A model generated the notes under the pieces. The model saw only the letters and a program-made list of their open reading frames with translations. It was not told where the DNA came from and made no database searches. This document shows positions 55,880 through 64,000 of a DNA stretch of 64,000 bases, piece after piece. A program made the position numbers and the translations under genes. This stretch comes from Acanthococcus lagerstroemiae (lineage: Eukaryota; Arthropoda; Insecta; Hemiptera; Eriococcidae), in assembly GCA_031841125.1 (NCBI GenBank), contig CM063107.1, positions 26,492,499 to 26,556,498 of the forward strand, in the 5' to 3' direction. Numbering within the stretch: the stretch's first letter is position 1; each line of letters starts with the position of its first letter.

Positions 55880-56790
55880 AATTATGTACTGGAATACATG
55901 GAATAGAATGTGTGTTGTGTAGTGTTAGTCGTCGGCATACTCAAAAATTTCTCAGTAGGTTGAGTCAATGTAGTATTTGAGGAAGAATTCCCTGGTAGTT
56001 TCAACTCCGCACCGCATGTGGAACTGTTCTAATGCCGCAGTAGAGTAATCCTCTTTCTTTGATATTTTCATACTTTTTTTCTCAATACCACAATTATAGT
56101 TTCCAAATCGCCGACGCCACAGTGGGGTATTTCAAGCGGATAGTTTACTTTTTCTTAATTCCTTGGTGTAGACTTGTTTCTTAATAATATAATAAACGAA
56201 GGGGGAGTAAAAAGCAACACAATAGACCGAACCAACTCTACTCTGTTAGTCGAGACACTTCATAAAATGTGTAAACTACTAAACAAAACCGCTTTTATCG
56301 GAACGCGAGCGAGCGAACCCATCCGAGATTCAAAGATTAAATTAAATCGAGCGATGGTTGATCCGTACACCTTTATTTAATCCGACAGTGTTTAGTTCGT
56401 GATTCGGCTGACGTGTAATAAATAAATTTATAACTCGGCGTACAACAAATTAAACTTCATCGTCGACGGAGTACGATGTGCCGGAAACGATTGCCGTCTG
56501 CATCGGGTGTTACCTGAGCTGTGCGCTGGGCGAGAAAGCAACGCTACATCGTAAAAATGAAATTCTACCATTTTATCGCCCCTAATTATTTCGCGGAAAA
56601 AGTACCTGTACATAGTATAAAATACAAGCTTGAAAACACTGTTAAGTGTTTACCCTGTCAGGCATAATCCCCATGAAGAAGGCCGTGCCAAAGCTGCCAG
56701 AGATTTCACTACCATCACTACTACTATTGCCGCGTTGTGTAAAATACGTGCAGTGCGGTAGCTGAAAAATTCATGTCCGCAAACACAGAC
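55880..56790. other. AT-rich stretch without a recognisable gene
   Basis: No gene, RNA or element end was identified. Frames of 61-68 codons on both strands carry no motifs. Confidence 0.3.
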
Positions 56791-56794
56791 GACT

Positions 56795-57100
56795 GCCGAT
56801 TTCACTGCCAAAGTATTTTAGTTGTTTCACTGCCAGCTCACTGTCAGTCAAGTCAGCCGCACTATCCCTCCTGCACTCTACTGCTAGTTCTCACAATGCC
56901 AGCTCACTATCATCTCACTGCCATTTCAGCCAGCCTTACTGCCACTGAGCATATAGCTAAACCACTGCCACTTCACTGCCAATTATATTGGACGTACTGC
57001 CAGGGAACACTGCCAACCCAGCTAAAGCCAGATATTATCCTGCAGTGGACTGGCACTATTTTTGTTGGGCATCCCGGCAGTACTGTTACCTTTACTGCCG
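56795..57100 (+). repeat. Degenerate CACTGCCA array
   Basis: CACTGCCA, CACTGTCA, TACTGCCA or TCACTGCCAGCTCAC-like phrases recur about 12 times within 300 bp, at irregular spacing. The 111-codon frame crossing it is rich in His, Ser, Leu and Thr because of the repeat and is not regarded as a gene. Confidence 0.55.
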
Positions 57101-57575
57101 AGTTTTGACATTGACTTGGCTGTATAACATTTTTTTTTTTTTAAGCAACATATTTACGGGGATCAGTGATACTTGATACAACTTTGTTCAATTTACTAAG
57201 CAGCCAAATACAGCTGCTTTCCAAATTATTTTTTTTTCTTTTACTTGGAGTCGTGTTTTCTATTGTATCGAATTGTAGGTCTCAAAAATATGCTTAATTC
57301 TGTCGAGTTCACTTGAGAAAACGAAGAACTTAATTACAGGGTGTCTACCAGAATTCAGTTTGGGAACTCCGGGACTTTGTAAGATACTTCCAGGAAAAAT
57401 TTGGGTATAAAAAAACACCATGTTTTGCTCAATATACGCAACAGCATTACCTGTATTCTTCTACTGTATAGTCCTGCTATCCTTCAAATACACGCACACG
57501 CCTTGAATTTAAATAATTTAATGCAGTAATTCAGTAAAGAACTTTAATTTCATTTGAACATACAGGTGATCACCC

Positions 57576-57821
57576 ATCTCCTACTCACTGGACCTGGCCC
57601 CATGCGACTTCTACCTATATCCCGCCGCGAAAAAGGACCTGAAGGGACGTCAATTTGAGTCACAGAGTCAGTCTTTAGGAGCTGTGGAGGCGATATTCAA
57701 GAGGACATCGAAGGAAGGGAGAGGGTACCAGCACGTGTTCCAGAAGTGGCAGGAAAGGTAGGCCACGTGTATTCGACTCAGAGGGGAGTATATTAAACGG
57801 GAAATCAAACTGGAATTATAA
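57576..57821 (+). pseudogene. Mariner-type transposase C-terminal fragment
   Basis: The frame from 57576 reads ISYSLDLAPCDFYLYPAAKK, then DLKGRQFESQSQ, QHVFQKWQER, a TAG at 57759-57761 where Trp is usual, and then ATCIRLRGEYIKREIKL before TAA at 57819. YS-x-DLAPCDF, with the third catalytic Asp, followed by K-x-LKG-x-xFES, the F-x-x-W-x-x-R block and GEYI is the standard C-terminal end of mariner/Tc1-type transposases. The first two thirds of the protein, with the other two catalytic Asp residues, are missing. It is a dead fragment nested in the 57337-58803 element. Confidence 0.85.
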
Positions 57822-57932
57822 ATATTTTCATAAAAGTTATCTGAATCTTTATTGAATACCCCTCGTATTTTCTCAGTTGCTATAACACTACTGAACAAAA
57901 TGAAATTTTTTGTTTGCACAACGCATTTAAGG

Positions 57933-58309
57933 AGGTGATTCTTGAGTACTTTTCAAAGCTGAATACAGTGCCGTCGGCCGTTTTTCTCTATCACGTCTAG
58001 TTTTTCTAATCAAAAACTATAAAAAATTCAACTAAATGTGTTCAAAAAGAGGTTTAGGAACTGAATGTGGTCATACTGATTCGTATTGTTGTGTGTTGCA
58101 GTCGTGTGTAGTGGTGTGTATTCCGTCTGTTTGTTTTCTGTTATTGTGGTCTAATAACACTGATAATATCAGTCAGTGGTACCGCTTATTCCAATGCAAA
58201 AACAAAATGGAAACGAATTTCAGTCGTTCAGAACTCCGAATTGTGACGTGATAGAGAAAAATGGGTCGCAGTATCGTGTTCAGCGTTAAAAAGTACGTCA
58301 GAATCACCT
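57933..58309. mobile_element. TIR family T element, complete copy (~377 bp)
   Basis: The left end is AGGTGATTCTTGAGTACTTT, TCAAAGCTGAATAC, TTTTTCTCTATCACGTC. The right end, inverted, is AGGTGATTCTGACGTACTTT, TTAACGCTGAACACG, TTTTTCTCTATCACGTC, so the inverted repeat is about 65 bp. The interior has GTGTGTTGCAG and short non-coding text; a 71-codon frame across it has no domain. Its ends match the termini at 52431 and 55822 and, more weakly, at 43980. Confidence 0.7.
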
Positions 58310-59029
58310 GTCAAAATGCATTGTGCAAAATAGTTGTTCAGTAGTGTAATTGATTGATTGATCAGTTCACTATCAAAATTTTAAGTGCAGTATCACCTCA
58401 CTCTTACTCATGTGAAGGCACACATTGTTGTTATCAGAAATGAGCACGTTTGCTCAGAATTTGTTCGCATCATTCAATGTTCCAAGTTTGCAAAAATTTG
58501 CTCGCATTGTCAGAAATTTTGCAAAAAATCCGTTCAAGTTCACTAAAGTTAACTTTTGATAAATTATTGTTTCAAATCCTCAAAATGCGGTCATTATCAA
58601 TCTAGACTATGCACAAAGCGACAAAGCAGTCTCCATGTATAGAGGAAACCGTCCAGGTTTTTGGGGGGAAATTGTGTCTAACATTTATAAAAAATCCCGG
58701 GACTATGGACAGTAGTTAAGTGACTTCCGGGACCTTTCGAGGGTTCCAGGACCTGATTTTAGCCTCTGGTTCTTCTTTGGTTTTCCAGGACTGGTAAACA
58801 CCCTTAATTATAACTAAACCTAAAATATGTTTTCATAATTGTTTTATACTCCTAAAAAGTTGGCAATAACTATATAGATAGAATGACAAGATATGTACAG
58901 GGTGGGCCATAAAGAACAAATGAATTTGAAAGAATCAGGAAAGGACAATAATGAATTGTTCGCAAACGAAAAAAAAATAATGCAACGCGCTTCCAAAGGT
59001 ATGCAATTTTATGTACAGTAGCAGTCAAC

Positions 59030-59370
59030 ATGTCTCAGTGGTCAGGCAATGTGCGCGCGTGGTTTGTTGTAAACTATAGTAAGTGTGAATCCGTTATCAC
59101 CATACAGTGAAAATATTGTCGCAAGTTTAAACTGCAGGGGCACGACAAAGTGCCCAACTGCAATAGGATTTTAAGATGGGTGAGTCATTTCCGTTAAACT
59201 GGTGCAGCAACAAAAAAAAAATCGCCTGATTGGCGGCGATCAGTAAGCACAGCGAACAACGTGAAATAAGTGGAACAAGCTGTTATGCATAGTCCATAGT
59301 CCGACACGCTCCGCCCATAAACAGGCTCTCGCCCTGCACATCCCGCATACTACACTACCCCGAACTGTTT
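59030..59370 (+). pseudogene. Mariner-type transposase N-terminus (DUF4817-like), left half
   Basis: ATG at 59030 opens MSQWSGNVRAWFVVNYSKCE, then SVITIQ and a stop, then KYCRKFKLQGHDKVPN and NRILRWVSHFR, followed by another stop, TGA, or frame changes. Later text in a third frame reads SAHKQALALHIPHTTL. This is the helix-turn-helix DNA-binding N-terminus of mariner-like transposases, often catalogued as DUF4817: W-x-x-E/N then Y, S-V/I-x-x-x-Q, F, P-x-x-x-x-I-x-x-W-V-x-x-F-R, then A-L-x-L-x-I-x-x-x-x-L. Three in-frame stops make it dead. A mirror-image copy on the - strand occupies the right half. Confidence 0.75.
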
Positions 59371-59384
59371 CTGAAGACGTTCAT

Positions 59385-59695
59385 ATGCATCAGGTCTTCA
59401 GAAACAGGGTGAGAGACAGTTTATGGGTGAAGCGTGTCAGACTATGCGTAACAGCTTGTTCCACTCGTTTCACGTTGTTTGCTGTGCGTACTGATTGCCG
59501 CCGACCAGGCGATTTTTTTTTGTCGTTGCACCAGTTTCGCGGAAATGACTCGCCAATTTTAAAATCCTATTGCGATTGGGCACTTTGTTGTGCCTCTGCA
59601 GTTTAAATTTGCGACAATATTTTCACTTTATGGTAATAACAGATTCACACTTACTATAGTTTTCAATAAACCATGCGCGCACATTGCCTTGACTA
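59385..59695 (-). pseudogene. Mariner-type transposase N-terminus, right half (mirror copy)
   Basis: On the - strand this carries the same protein signature as the left half: FIENYSKCESVITI, then K-x-HNKVPN-type text, RILKLASHF, and TTWSAANNVKR-type text. A start equivalent to the left ATG lies near 59695. Stops and substitutions differ from the left copy, showing independent decay. The + strand frames here are shadows. Confidence 0.6.
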
Positions 59696-59830
59696 TTGAG
59701 ACATCTGCTAATGTACATAAAATGGCATACCTTTGGAAGCAGGTTGCATTTTTTTTCATTTGCAAATGGTTCATTATTGTTGTTTCCTAATTCTTTTAAA
59801 TTCATGCGTTTTTTATGGCCCATCCTGTAC

Positions 59831-60495
59831 TTCTGTACTCACAGCCAGTGGAAGTCCAGTTGCACTACAGCATGTGCACCAGGTGGAAAAACCCACAATT
59901 CTTTTTGAAAAATCAATTTTTTATTGGTACTTATTGGATGTTTTTTGTATTTCAATTTTCTTGGCATTGGAGGGAGGGGTTCCAGGGTTCCTCATTCAGA
60001 AGTTTTGTATTTGCACCAGGTGAGAAAATGAAAGATCACCGGCCCTGTCTGTACTTGGTACTTATAGTGATGATGCTTATGCATGTGACGCACCGGGCTA
60101 TGTACCATTCAAACGGAGTTCTAAAATTGTCAAAAATCACTAATAGCCTAGTTATCTTCATATAGTTTTCATCATAGTTTGGCATAACCTGAAATCTGCC
60201 TGTGTGCTTACATTAAGTGTACTCAAATGGATGTTTTGTGAATTCTCTCGCTAAATTTAATTCATTAGACCACAAATACTGACCAAACCCCAACCCAGCG
60301 CCACACTAGCTTATTTTACAATATGCTGTAGTATGCTACTACATTGGCAAAATTTAACCCAGAGAAATTGGAAGTAAAAAAGTTGTAGGACATGAACAAG
60401 CAGGGGGAATAAGGAGCATCTTTAGTTACAGGTCAATTGCCGGTTGTGTTGATACTATTCAATTTATGAAAATATTTCAAGTCAAAAACTCATTC
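59831..60495. other. Stretch without a supported gene
   Basis: Frames of 96-116 codons at 59733-60165 begin inside the mariner-derived element and carry no domain. A GTGCACCAGGTGGAAAA phrase near 59874 is echoed near 60014. Nothing else was seen. Confidence 0.3.
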
Positions 60496-60499
60496 CAAT

Positions 60500-61080
60500 T
60501 ATACTCTTCTAGACTTGTTAAGACTCTTGAAAACTCTATTATAAATTTCTATAATAACATTATTCAAGCATGGATCAAGACTTTTTGAAACCCTTCCAAA
60601 CATACTGACAACTTTTTAGAGCTTGTTAAAGTTCTTCAAATATTCCAATCCTCCAGCCTCCAGGACTCATTCAGTTGCTTACAAACTTGTTTCAAGACAT
60701 TTAGTTTCTCTAAGTCGGTTTAGGCGCCGTGTTCCATACATTATGAAACTCTTTCAACTAAATCAAGACTTTTTCCTACTGGGTCTCCAGGGCTCATCCA
60801 CTTTTGTTCACGATGCTTTTCAGTACTTATCAAAACTACTTTAAGACTGCTTGATGTTCTTCCACACGTGTTTAAAACTTGTTTAATCTTGTTTAAGATA
60901 CTTTAGGACTCTTCTACGTGTCTTCAAGACGCTATATTGCTTTTCCAGATTACTTTAACGCTGTTTAATGTCCTTCCAGACCAGTTTCTGGCTCTTCCAG
61001 CTTGGATTAATTAGGATTCTGAGAACTCTTCCAGCCTTGTTTCCGCCTTTTCAAGACCTTTTTTACAGTCGTACTTACAC
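60500..61080 (+). repeat. Degenerate GACTC-type array (locus 5)
   Basis: Phrases such as TAGACTTGTTAAGACTC, CAAGACTTTTTGAAAC, GGACTCATTCAG, TTTAAGACTGCTTGATG, TTTAGGACTCTTCTACG and TTCAAGACGC recur every 10-30 bases. The motif matches the other arrays but is more T-rich. No maintained frame. Confidence 0.5.
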
Positions 61081-61084
61081 ATTT

Positions 61085-62085
61085 TCAGGACCAATGTCAT
61101 GTAGTCAAGTGAAATACATCGCGAATCAAGTTTTACTAGAAAGGGCCTCCTGCCAAAGAACACTACTCTCGAATCATTCCTCATTCTTATTTTTTAAGCT
61201 TCCATTTACTCTCATTTTTTTTAGTCAGGCAGCCCTTCTCAGTAAAGCACTCCGAGGTATATGTCAGTCATGCAAATCCAACGCTCGGTTGTTAATACGG
61301 TGACCAAGTTCGTGAAATTCAAAGAGCATTCGCGCGTCCGATTACAGCCTTCCAATCGCAACAAGCGCCAGCGAGACCATCTCTCATATTTTTACGCATG
61401 GGTATCCCAGGACCAACTCGACAGCCTAAAAAATGTAGGTAGGCGCTGTTTATGTAAAGTGAAGCCGATTATCAAGTTACGATTTGTAATTTCTTCCTTA
61501 TTAGCGCGCCCTCCAGGCTCCCGGTCGTGGTTCGATACTCGGGAAAATTCGTGAATAAATAGTGTGCACGTCGACGGTGTCATTTCGTTCTAATACTTGT
61601 AATTACATGTATTTAGGTAATTATCGAGATAAAAGTGGGCATACTACCTAACGAGTACTCGCAAAGCCTGTCTTCTGCTGCCTTTTCGGGCGAAAAACAA
61701 AATTAACGAGACTTCTCTCCTGGTTCGTGTCATTCGTGTTAAATAGCAGCTCGTATGGTTCTCAAATCTCGAGGCAGAACCACGCGGCACAACTTGTTTT
61801 TTCGATTATGTATAACAACTTCTACAAGTATGTATTCGGATTTGGAATTCCGAGAAAACGTGTTCAGTTTTTCAGTCTCTATTACGTCTCCGATCCGTAG
61901 CGGTGTGAAGAAATTTCGATTGTACTCGCTCCGTGTGATGCGGCGTCAGTCATAGGCGGTGCAAGAAGCCATAAAGTGACGGAGTCCCCGGGGACCCAAG
62001 TCTCCTATACTTCTTCAAAATTCCACTCAATGATATTTGCATTCATCTAATAACTGAAGGCTCACAATAAACGGAACTGAACAAC
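61085..62085. other. Stretch without a supported gene
   Basis: A 97-codon + frame (61261-61554) has a basic, coding-like middle (RVRLQPSNRNKRQRDH) and a possible donor AAT|GTAGGT at about 61435. However, a second frame through the same interval looks equally plausible and no acceptor was found. A tRNA-like B-box (GGTTCGATACTC) at 61530 has no cloverleaf. Nothing is called. Confidence 0.3.
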
Positions 62086-62087
62086 CC

Positions 62088-62355
62088 TATTAAGAGGGAG
62101 GGGGAAAGGGGGGGGGGAAATAACCCGGGCCTAAACTTTCAGGAGGGCCCGATATTTTTAAAATACCCGAATTTCAAGGCTTACGGCTACATCATACTGT
62201 ATACCAAATCAGCAATCACTCCATACACCATGAAAGAAACCTCTTATCCCGTAGCTTATAATTTTTTCCCATCTGACAAAAGAAAAAAATGAACTGGAAG
62301 TAGGGGGGCTCGTGGAAATTCCCCCGAGCACTCTTTTTCTCTCTATGGGGCTGGA
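62088..62355 (-). repeat. Dispersed repeat family Q, inverted copy 2
   Basis: This is the inverse of 51423-51685 over its whole length, with shared blocks listed for copy 1. A G-run of about ten bases (62108-62118) corresponds to the CCCCC tract of copy 1. About 85 percent similar by eye. It is non-coding. Confidence 0.7.
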
Positions 62356-62416
62356 ACTGAAATAGAAATAATTTCCGAATTCGATTATTAGGGACAAATA
62401 CAATTATTTGAAGACA

Positions 62417-62939
62417 GAACAAATCAAGAGATAATAAAAGAATAAATAAGCATGGGCAAGCTTCTGGACTTTAAAAAACATATAAAAAGGAAAAATGAAG
62501 ACTAAAACAAAAACAAAAATTTTGGCGAGATACACTGTACCAGTCCTCACCTATGGAGTCCAAACGTGGGCCCTAACGAAGGAACAAATGGAAAGGTTAA
62601 CAACTATAGTGAGAAGGATGGAACAAAGGATACTAGGGTTAAGAATCAAAGACAGAGTGAAAAGCAAAAAAAAAAAGAGAGGAAACGGGTATGAAAGAAA
62701 GGAGACATGAGATCAAGAAATTAAAATGGAATCACGCGGGACATATCGCACGTCAAGAAGAGACAAGATGGAACAAAATAATCAGCGAGTGGAAACCTTA
62801 CGACAAGACAAGAAGAAGAGGAAGACCAGGTACAAGATGGCGTGACGATACGAAGATTACGGGGATAATGTGGGGAAGAGTAGCCCAAGACCGAAAAAGA
62901 TGGACAAAAGCTGGGGAGGCCTATACCCAAAGGGATTGA
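62417..62939 (+). pseudogene. RTE-like non-LTR retrotransposon C-terminal remnant, copy 2
   Basis: After a frameshifted AWASFWTLKNI-type start, the frame from 62495 reads KTKTKILARYTVPVLTYGVQ, TWALTKEQMERL, then RRMEQRILGLRIKDRV to 62710. A shift of one base in an A-run (62668-62680) moves to the frame from 62691: KLKWNHAGHIARQEETRW, GRPGTRWRDDT, KRWTKAGEAY, ending at TGA 62937-62939. PVLTYG-x-xTW, R-x-MEQ-x-ILG, W-x-GH-x-AR, GRP-x-TRW and GEAY form the C-terminal RT tail of RTE/BovB-like elements. It is less decayed than copy 1 at 25749. It lacks the endonuclease and RT catalytic core. Confidence 0.85.
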
Positions 62940-62949
62940 GTAGTTCTAT

Positions 62950-63400
62950 AGATGAAGTATATTTTCTTTTATATGTGTACACATAAAAATTGCAGAACTG
63001 CATAAATTAAAGGCTGATTGAATTGAATTTAATTTAATCTCGTCAGATTTTTTTTTTTTGTTTCGCCAGAATTTTTGACCTAGGCCGGTTTTTCGGCCAA
63101 GAGGAAAGAGGACTAAGTCAGCCCAAACAGCCTCCTCGACGTCTCTGAAGTAATGCTCGAGAGGGCAGTTCCAGGACTCGGGTATAGAGCAAATTAGAAA
63201 AAGATTTCAACAGTTCAACGTTCAAGTCAAATAAAATAAAACTTAGGTACCTTATCTTCATCTTGTATTATTTGTTTTTTAATATCTATTTTAAATTTAA
63301 AATTATTTCAAGTCTACTAAAACTAGTAGGTACCACATCTTTGTTTCATGATGTTGAATCCGAGTTCTGTACGTACCCTTGAGGCAGTGTCACACTTTTA
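62950..63400. other. 3' flank of RTE tail
   Basis: After the stop, TGCATAAATTAAAGGCTGA and GAATTGAATTTAATTTAATC may be the 3' terminus of the retroelement. The rest is AT-rich with no recognised feature. Confidence 0.3.
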
Positions 63401-63406
63401 GGAAAT

Positions 63407-63653
63407 GTGAGCTGACAGGAAGAAAGGGACCTCAGCGCAAAAATGTAAATTTTACAGGAGGGCGGGTAAACAAAATTGATAACATTATCACGTTACAGAG
63501 ACACTCAACTTTGAAGACTTACAGCCGTTTGGGAACATTTTTTAGAATTTTTTCAACACCAGGCGAAAGAGTGGCCAAAATTTAGTCAAAAACAGTTGTT
63601 ATCACAAAAATGTTTATTTTTGCCCTGAGGTCCCTTTCTTCCTGTCAGCCCAC
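63407..63653. mobile_element. ~247-bp MITE with GACAGGAAGAAAGGGACCTC ends
   Basis: The left end GTGAGCTGACAGGAAGAAAG, then GGACCTCAGCGCAAAAAT is mirrored on the right by ATTTTTGCCCTGAGGTCCC, then TTTCTTCCTGTCAGCCCAC, an inverted repeat of about 40 bp. The interior is non-coding apart from a 68-codon frame without a domain. The target duplication is unresolved. It lies near the window edge but is complete. Confidence 0.75.
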
Positions 63654-63659
63654 AAATAA

Positions 63660-64000
63660 TGGATTTCAGAGTATAAAGCTTCAGTAAAATTATCTAAAAA
63701 CTCCGAAAAAAGTTCCTTTCAAACAAATGTTACTCCCTCTCTCTCTTTCCTAGTTAGAAAAGGGTGTCCTTGGCGAGCTCCCAGTGAGCCCCTGTTTTAA
63801 AAAAATTCTGGCTACGGGCCTGCCGATACAGTAAATACACCAGATGCGGATTCAGAGACTTAGTCGCCCTAGGAAAAACAATTTTTTGCCGCCCATATGT
63901 TTAAAAAAATAGTTGTTTGCATTATTATAAACATTTTTGAAAGATTTGCCACTCGAAGCCACGGCTTTGTTAGCGTTTAGGGAAATGCAGCGCTGATAAC
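63660..64000. other. Edge stretch, no recognised feature
   Basis: TCTGGCTACGGGCCTGCC near 63808 looks like a degenerate inverted form of the GGGCCGTACCCAGGAT-type end seen at 7679, hinting at a MITE terminus. No further support. Confidence 0.3.

Larger units (their letters stand above)
57337..58803. mobile_element. hAT-like element (1.47 kb) with nested insertions
   Basis: The left end is CAGGGTGTCTACCAG. The right end, inverted, is GGGTGTTTACCAGTCCTGGA, preceded by repeated CCAGGACCT, CCGGGACC and CGGGACTATGG text that mirrors the left subterminal GGAACTCCGGGACTTTG. TTAATTA lies directly outside both ends (57330-57336 and 58804-58810), or CTTAATTA if the right end is three bases shorter, consistent with an 8-bp hAT duplication. 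A mariner transposase tail (57576-57821) and a family T element (57933-58309) lie inside. No hAT transposase was recognised. Confidence 0.65.
58898..59827. mobile_element. Palindromic mariner-derived element (930 bp)
   Basis: The two halves are inverted copies of each other: CAGGGTGGGCCATAAA at 58898 and, read inverted from 59827, CAGGATGGGCCATAAA. TA flanks both sides (58896-58897 and 59828-59829). Each half carries the 5' end of a mariner-type element including the start of its transposase. The halves meet near 59365-59385 at a small hairpin (CTGTTTCTGAAGAC and GTCTTCAGAAACAG). The left half has about 30 bp (CACATCCCGCATACTACACT region) absent from the right. The arms differ by scattered substitutions, about 85 percent alike by eye. 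It is a non-autonomous element built from a duplicated 5' end, and it would fold into a very long hairpin. Confidence 0.85.

Noticed and set aside
61520..61545. tRNA-like B-box (GGTTCGATACTC)
   Set aside because: No matching A-box or acceptor stem upstream at the right distance.
61261..61554. 97-codon + frame with a basic segment and a possible donor
   Set aside because: A second frame over the same interval is just as plausible and no acceptor was found.
1..64000. CRISPR arrays, operons, ribosome binding sites or phage modules
   Set aside because: No spaced identical repeats of CRISPR type, no gene-dense strand runs and no bacterial-type genes; the window is eukaryotic.

Overview
This window looks like AT-rich, largely non-coding nuclear DNA from an animal, most likely an arthropod and probably an insect. 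The evidence is indirect: decayed Jockey-type and RTE-type non-LTR retrotransposons, a MULE transposase remnant, mariner and pogo relatives, many short terminal-inverted-repeat elements (MITEs), and no bacterial-style gene packing. I cannot name the species.

The only well-supported host gene part is at about 31.86-32.26 kb on the + strand. It is the first coding exon of a probable developmental transcription factor, ending in a canonical splice donor and lying in a CpG-rich island (30.9-32.3 kb) that contrasts with the AT-rich surroundings. The DNA that follows is probably intron and carries an internal duplication. A second, much weaker exon candidate lies at 40.41-40.49 kb. No tRNA, rRNA, CRISPR array or prokaryote-like operon was seen.

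Layout. 0-9 kb: AT-rich DNA with a GTTACC-rich inverted repeat, one arm of a dispersed repeat family (3.9-4.6 kb) and a ~65-bp minisatellite (7.0-7.4 kb). 9.8-10.3 kb: MULE transposase C-terminal remnant. 11.2-12.9 kb: segment bounded by inverted repeats around a GA/CT-rich triplication. 15.2-16.6 kb: Jockey-clade retrotransposon tail (RT end plus RNase H), frameshifted. 17.2-22.8 kb: cluster of MITEs, a foldback-like element with tandem-repeat arms and a GC-rich core, and a pogo/Tigger-type MITE. 25.7-26.4 kb: RTE tail. 27-30.7 kb: a decayed satellite, inverted copies of the 4-kb repeat family and a second pogo-type MITE. 30.9-34.7 kb: gene start and intron. 35.5-41 kb: arrays of a decayed GACTC motif and one ~870-bp MITE. 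41-48 kb: mostly featureless. 48-60 kb: dense nested hAT-like and mariner-like elements, several with intact target-site duplications. 60-64 kb: another GACTC array, a second RTE tail and a terminal MITE.

No new multi-gene system is evident. The most interesting material is structural: a palindromic element made of two opposed copies of a mariner transposase N-terminus, a foldback element, two related palindromic MITEs with 8-bp duplications, a hAT MITE filled with a GAAGCCGGAAGC-type repeat, and the scattered GACTC arrays. All coordinates and alignments were read by eye, so element ends may be off by a few bases.
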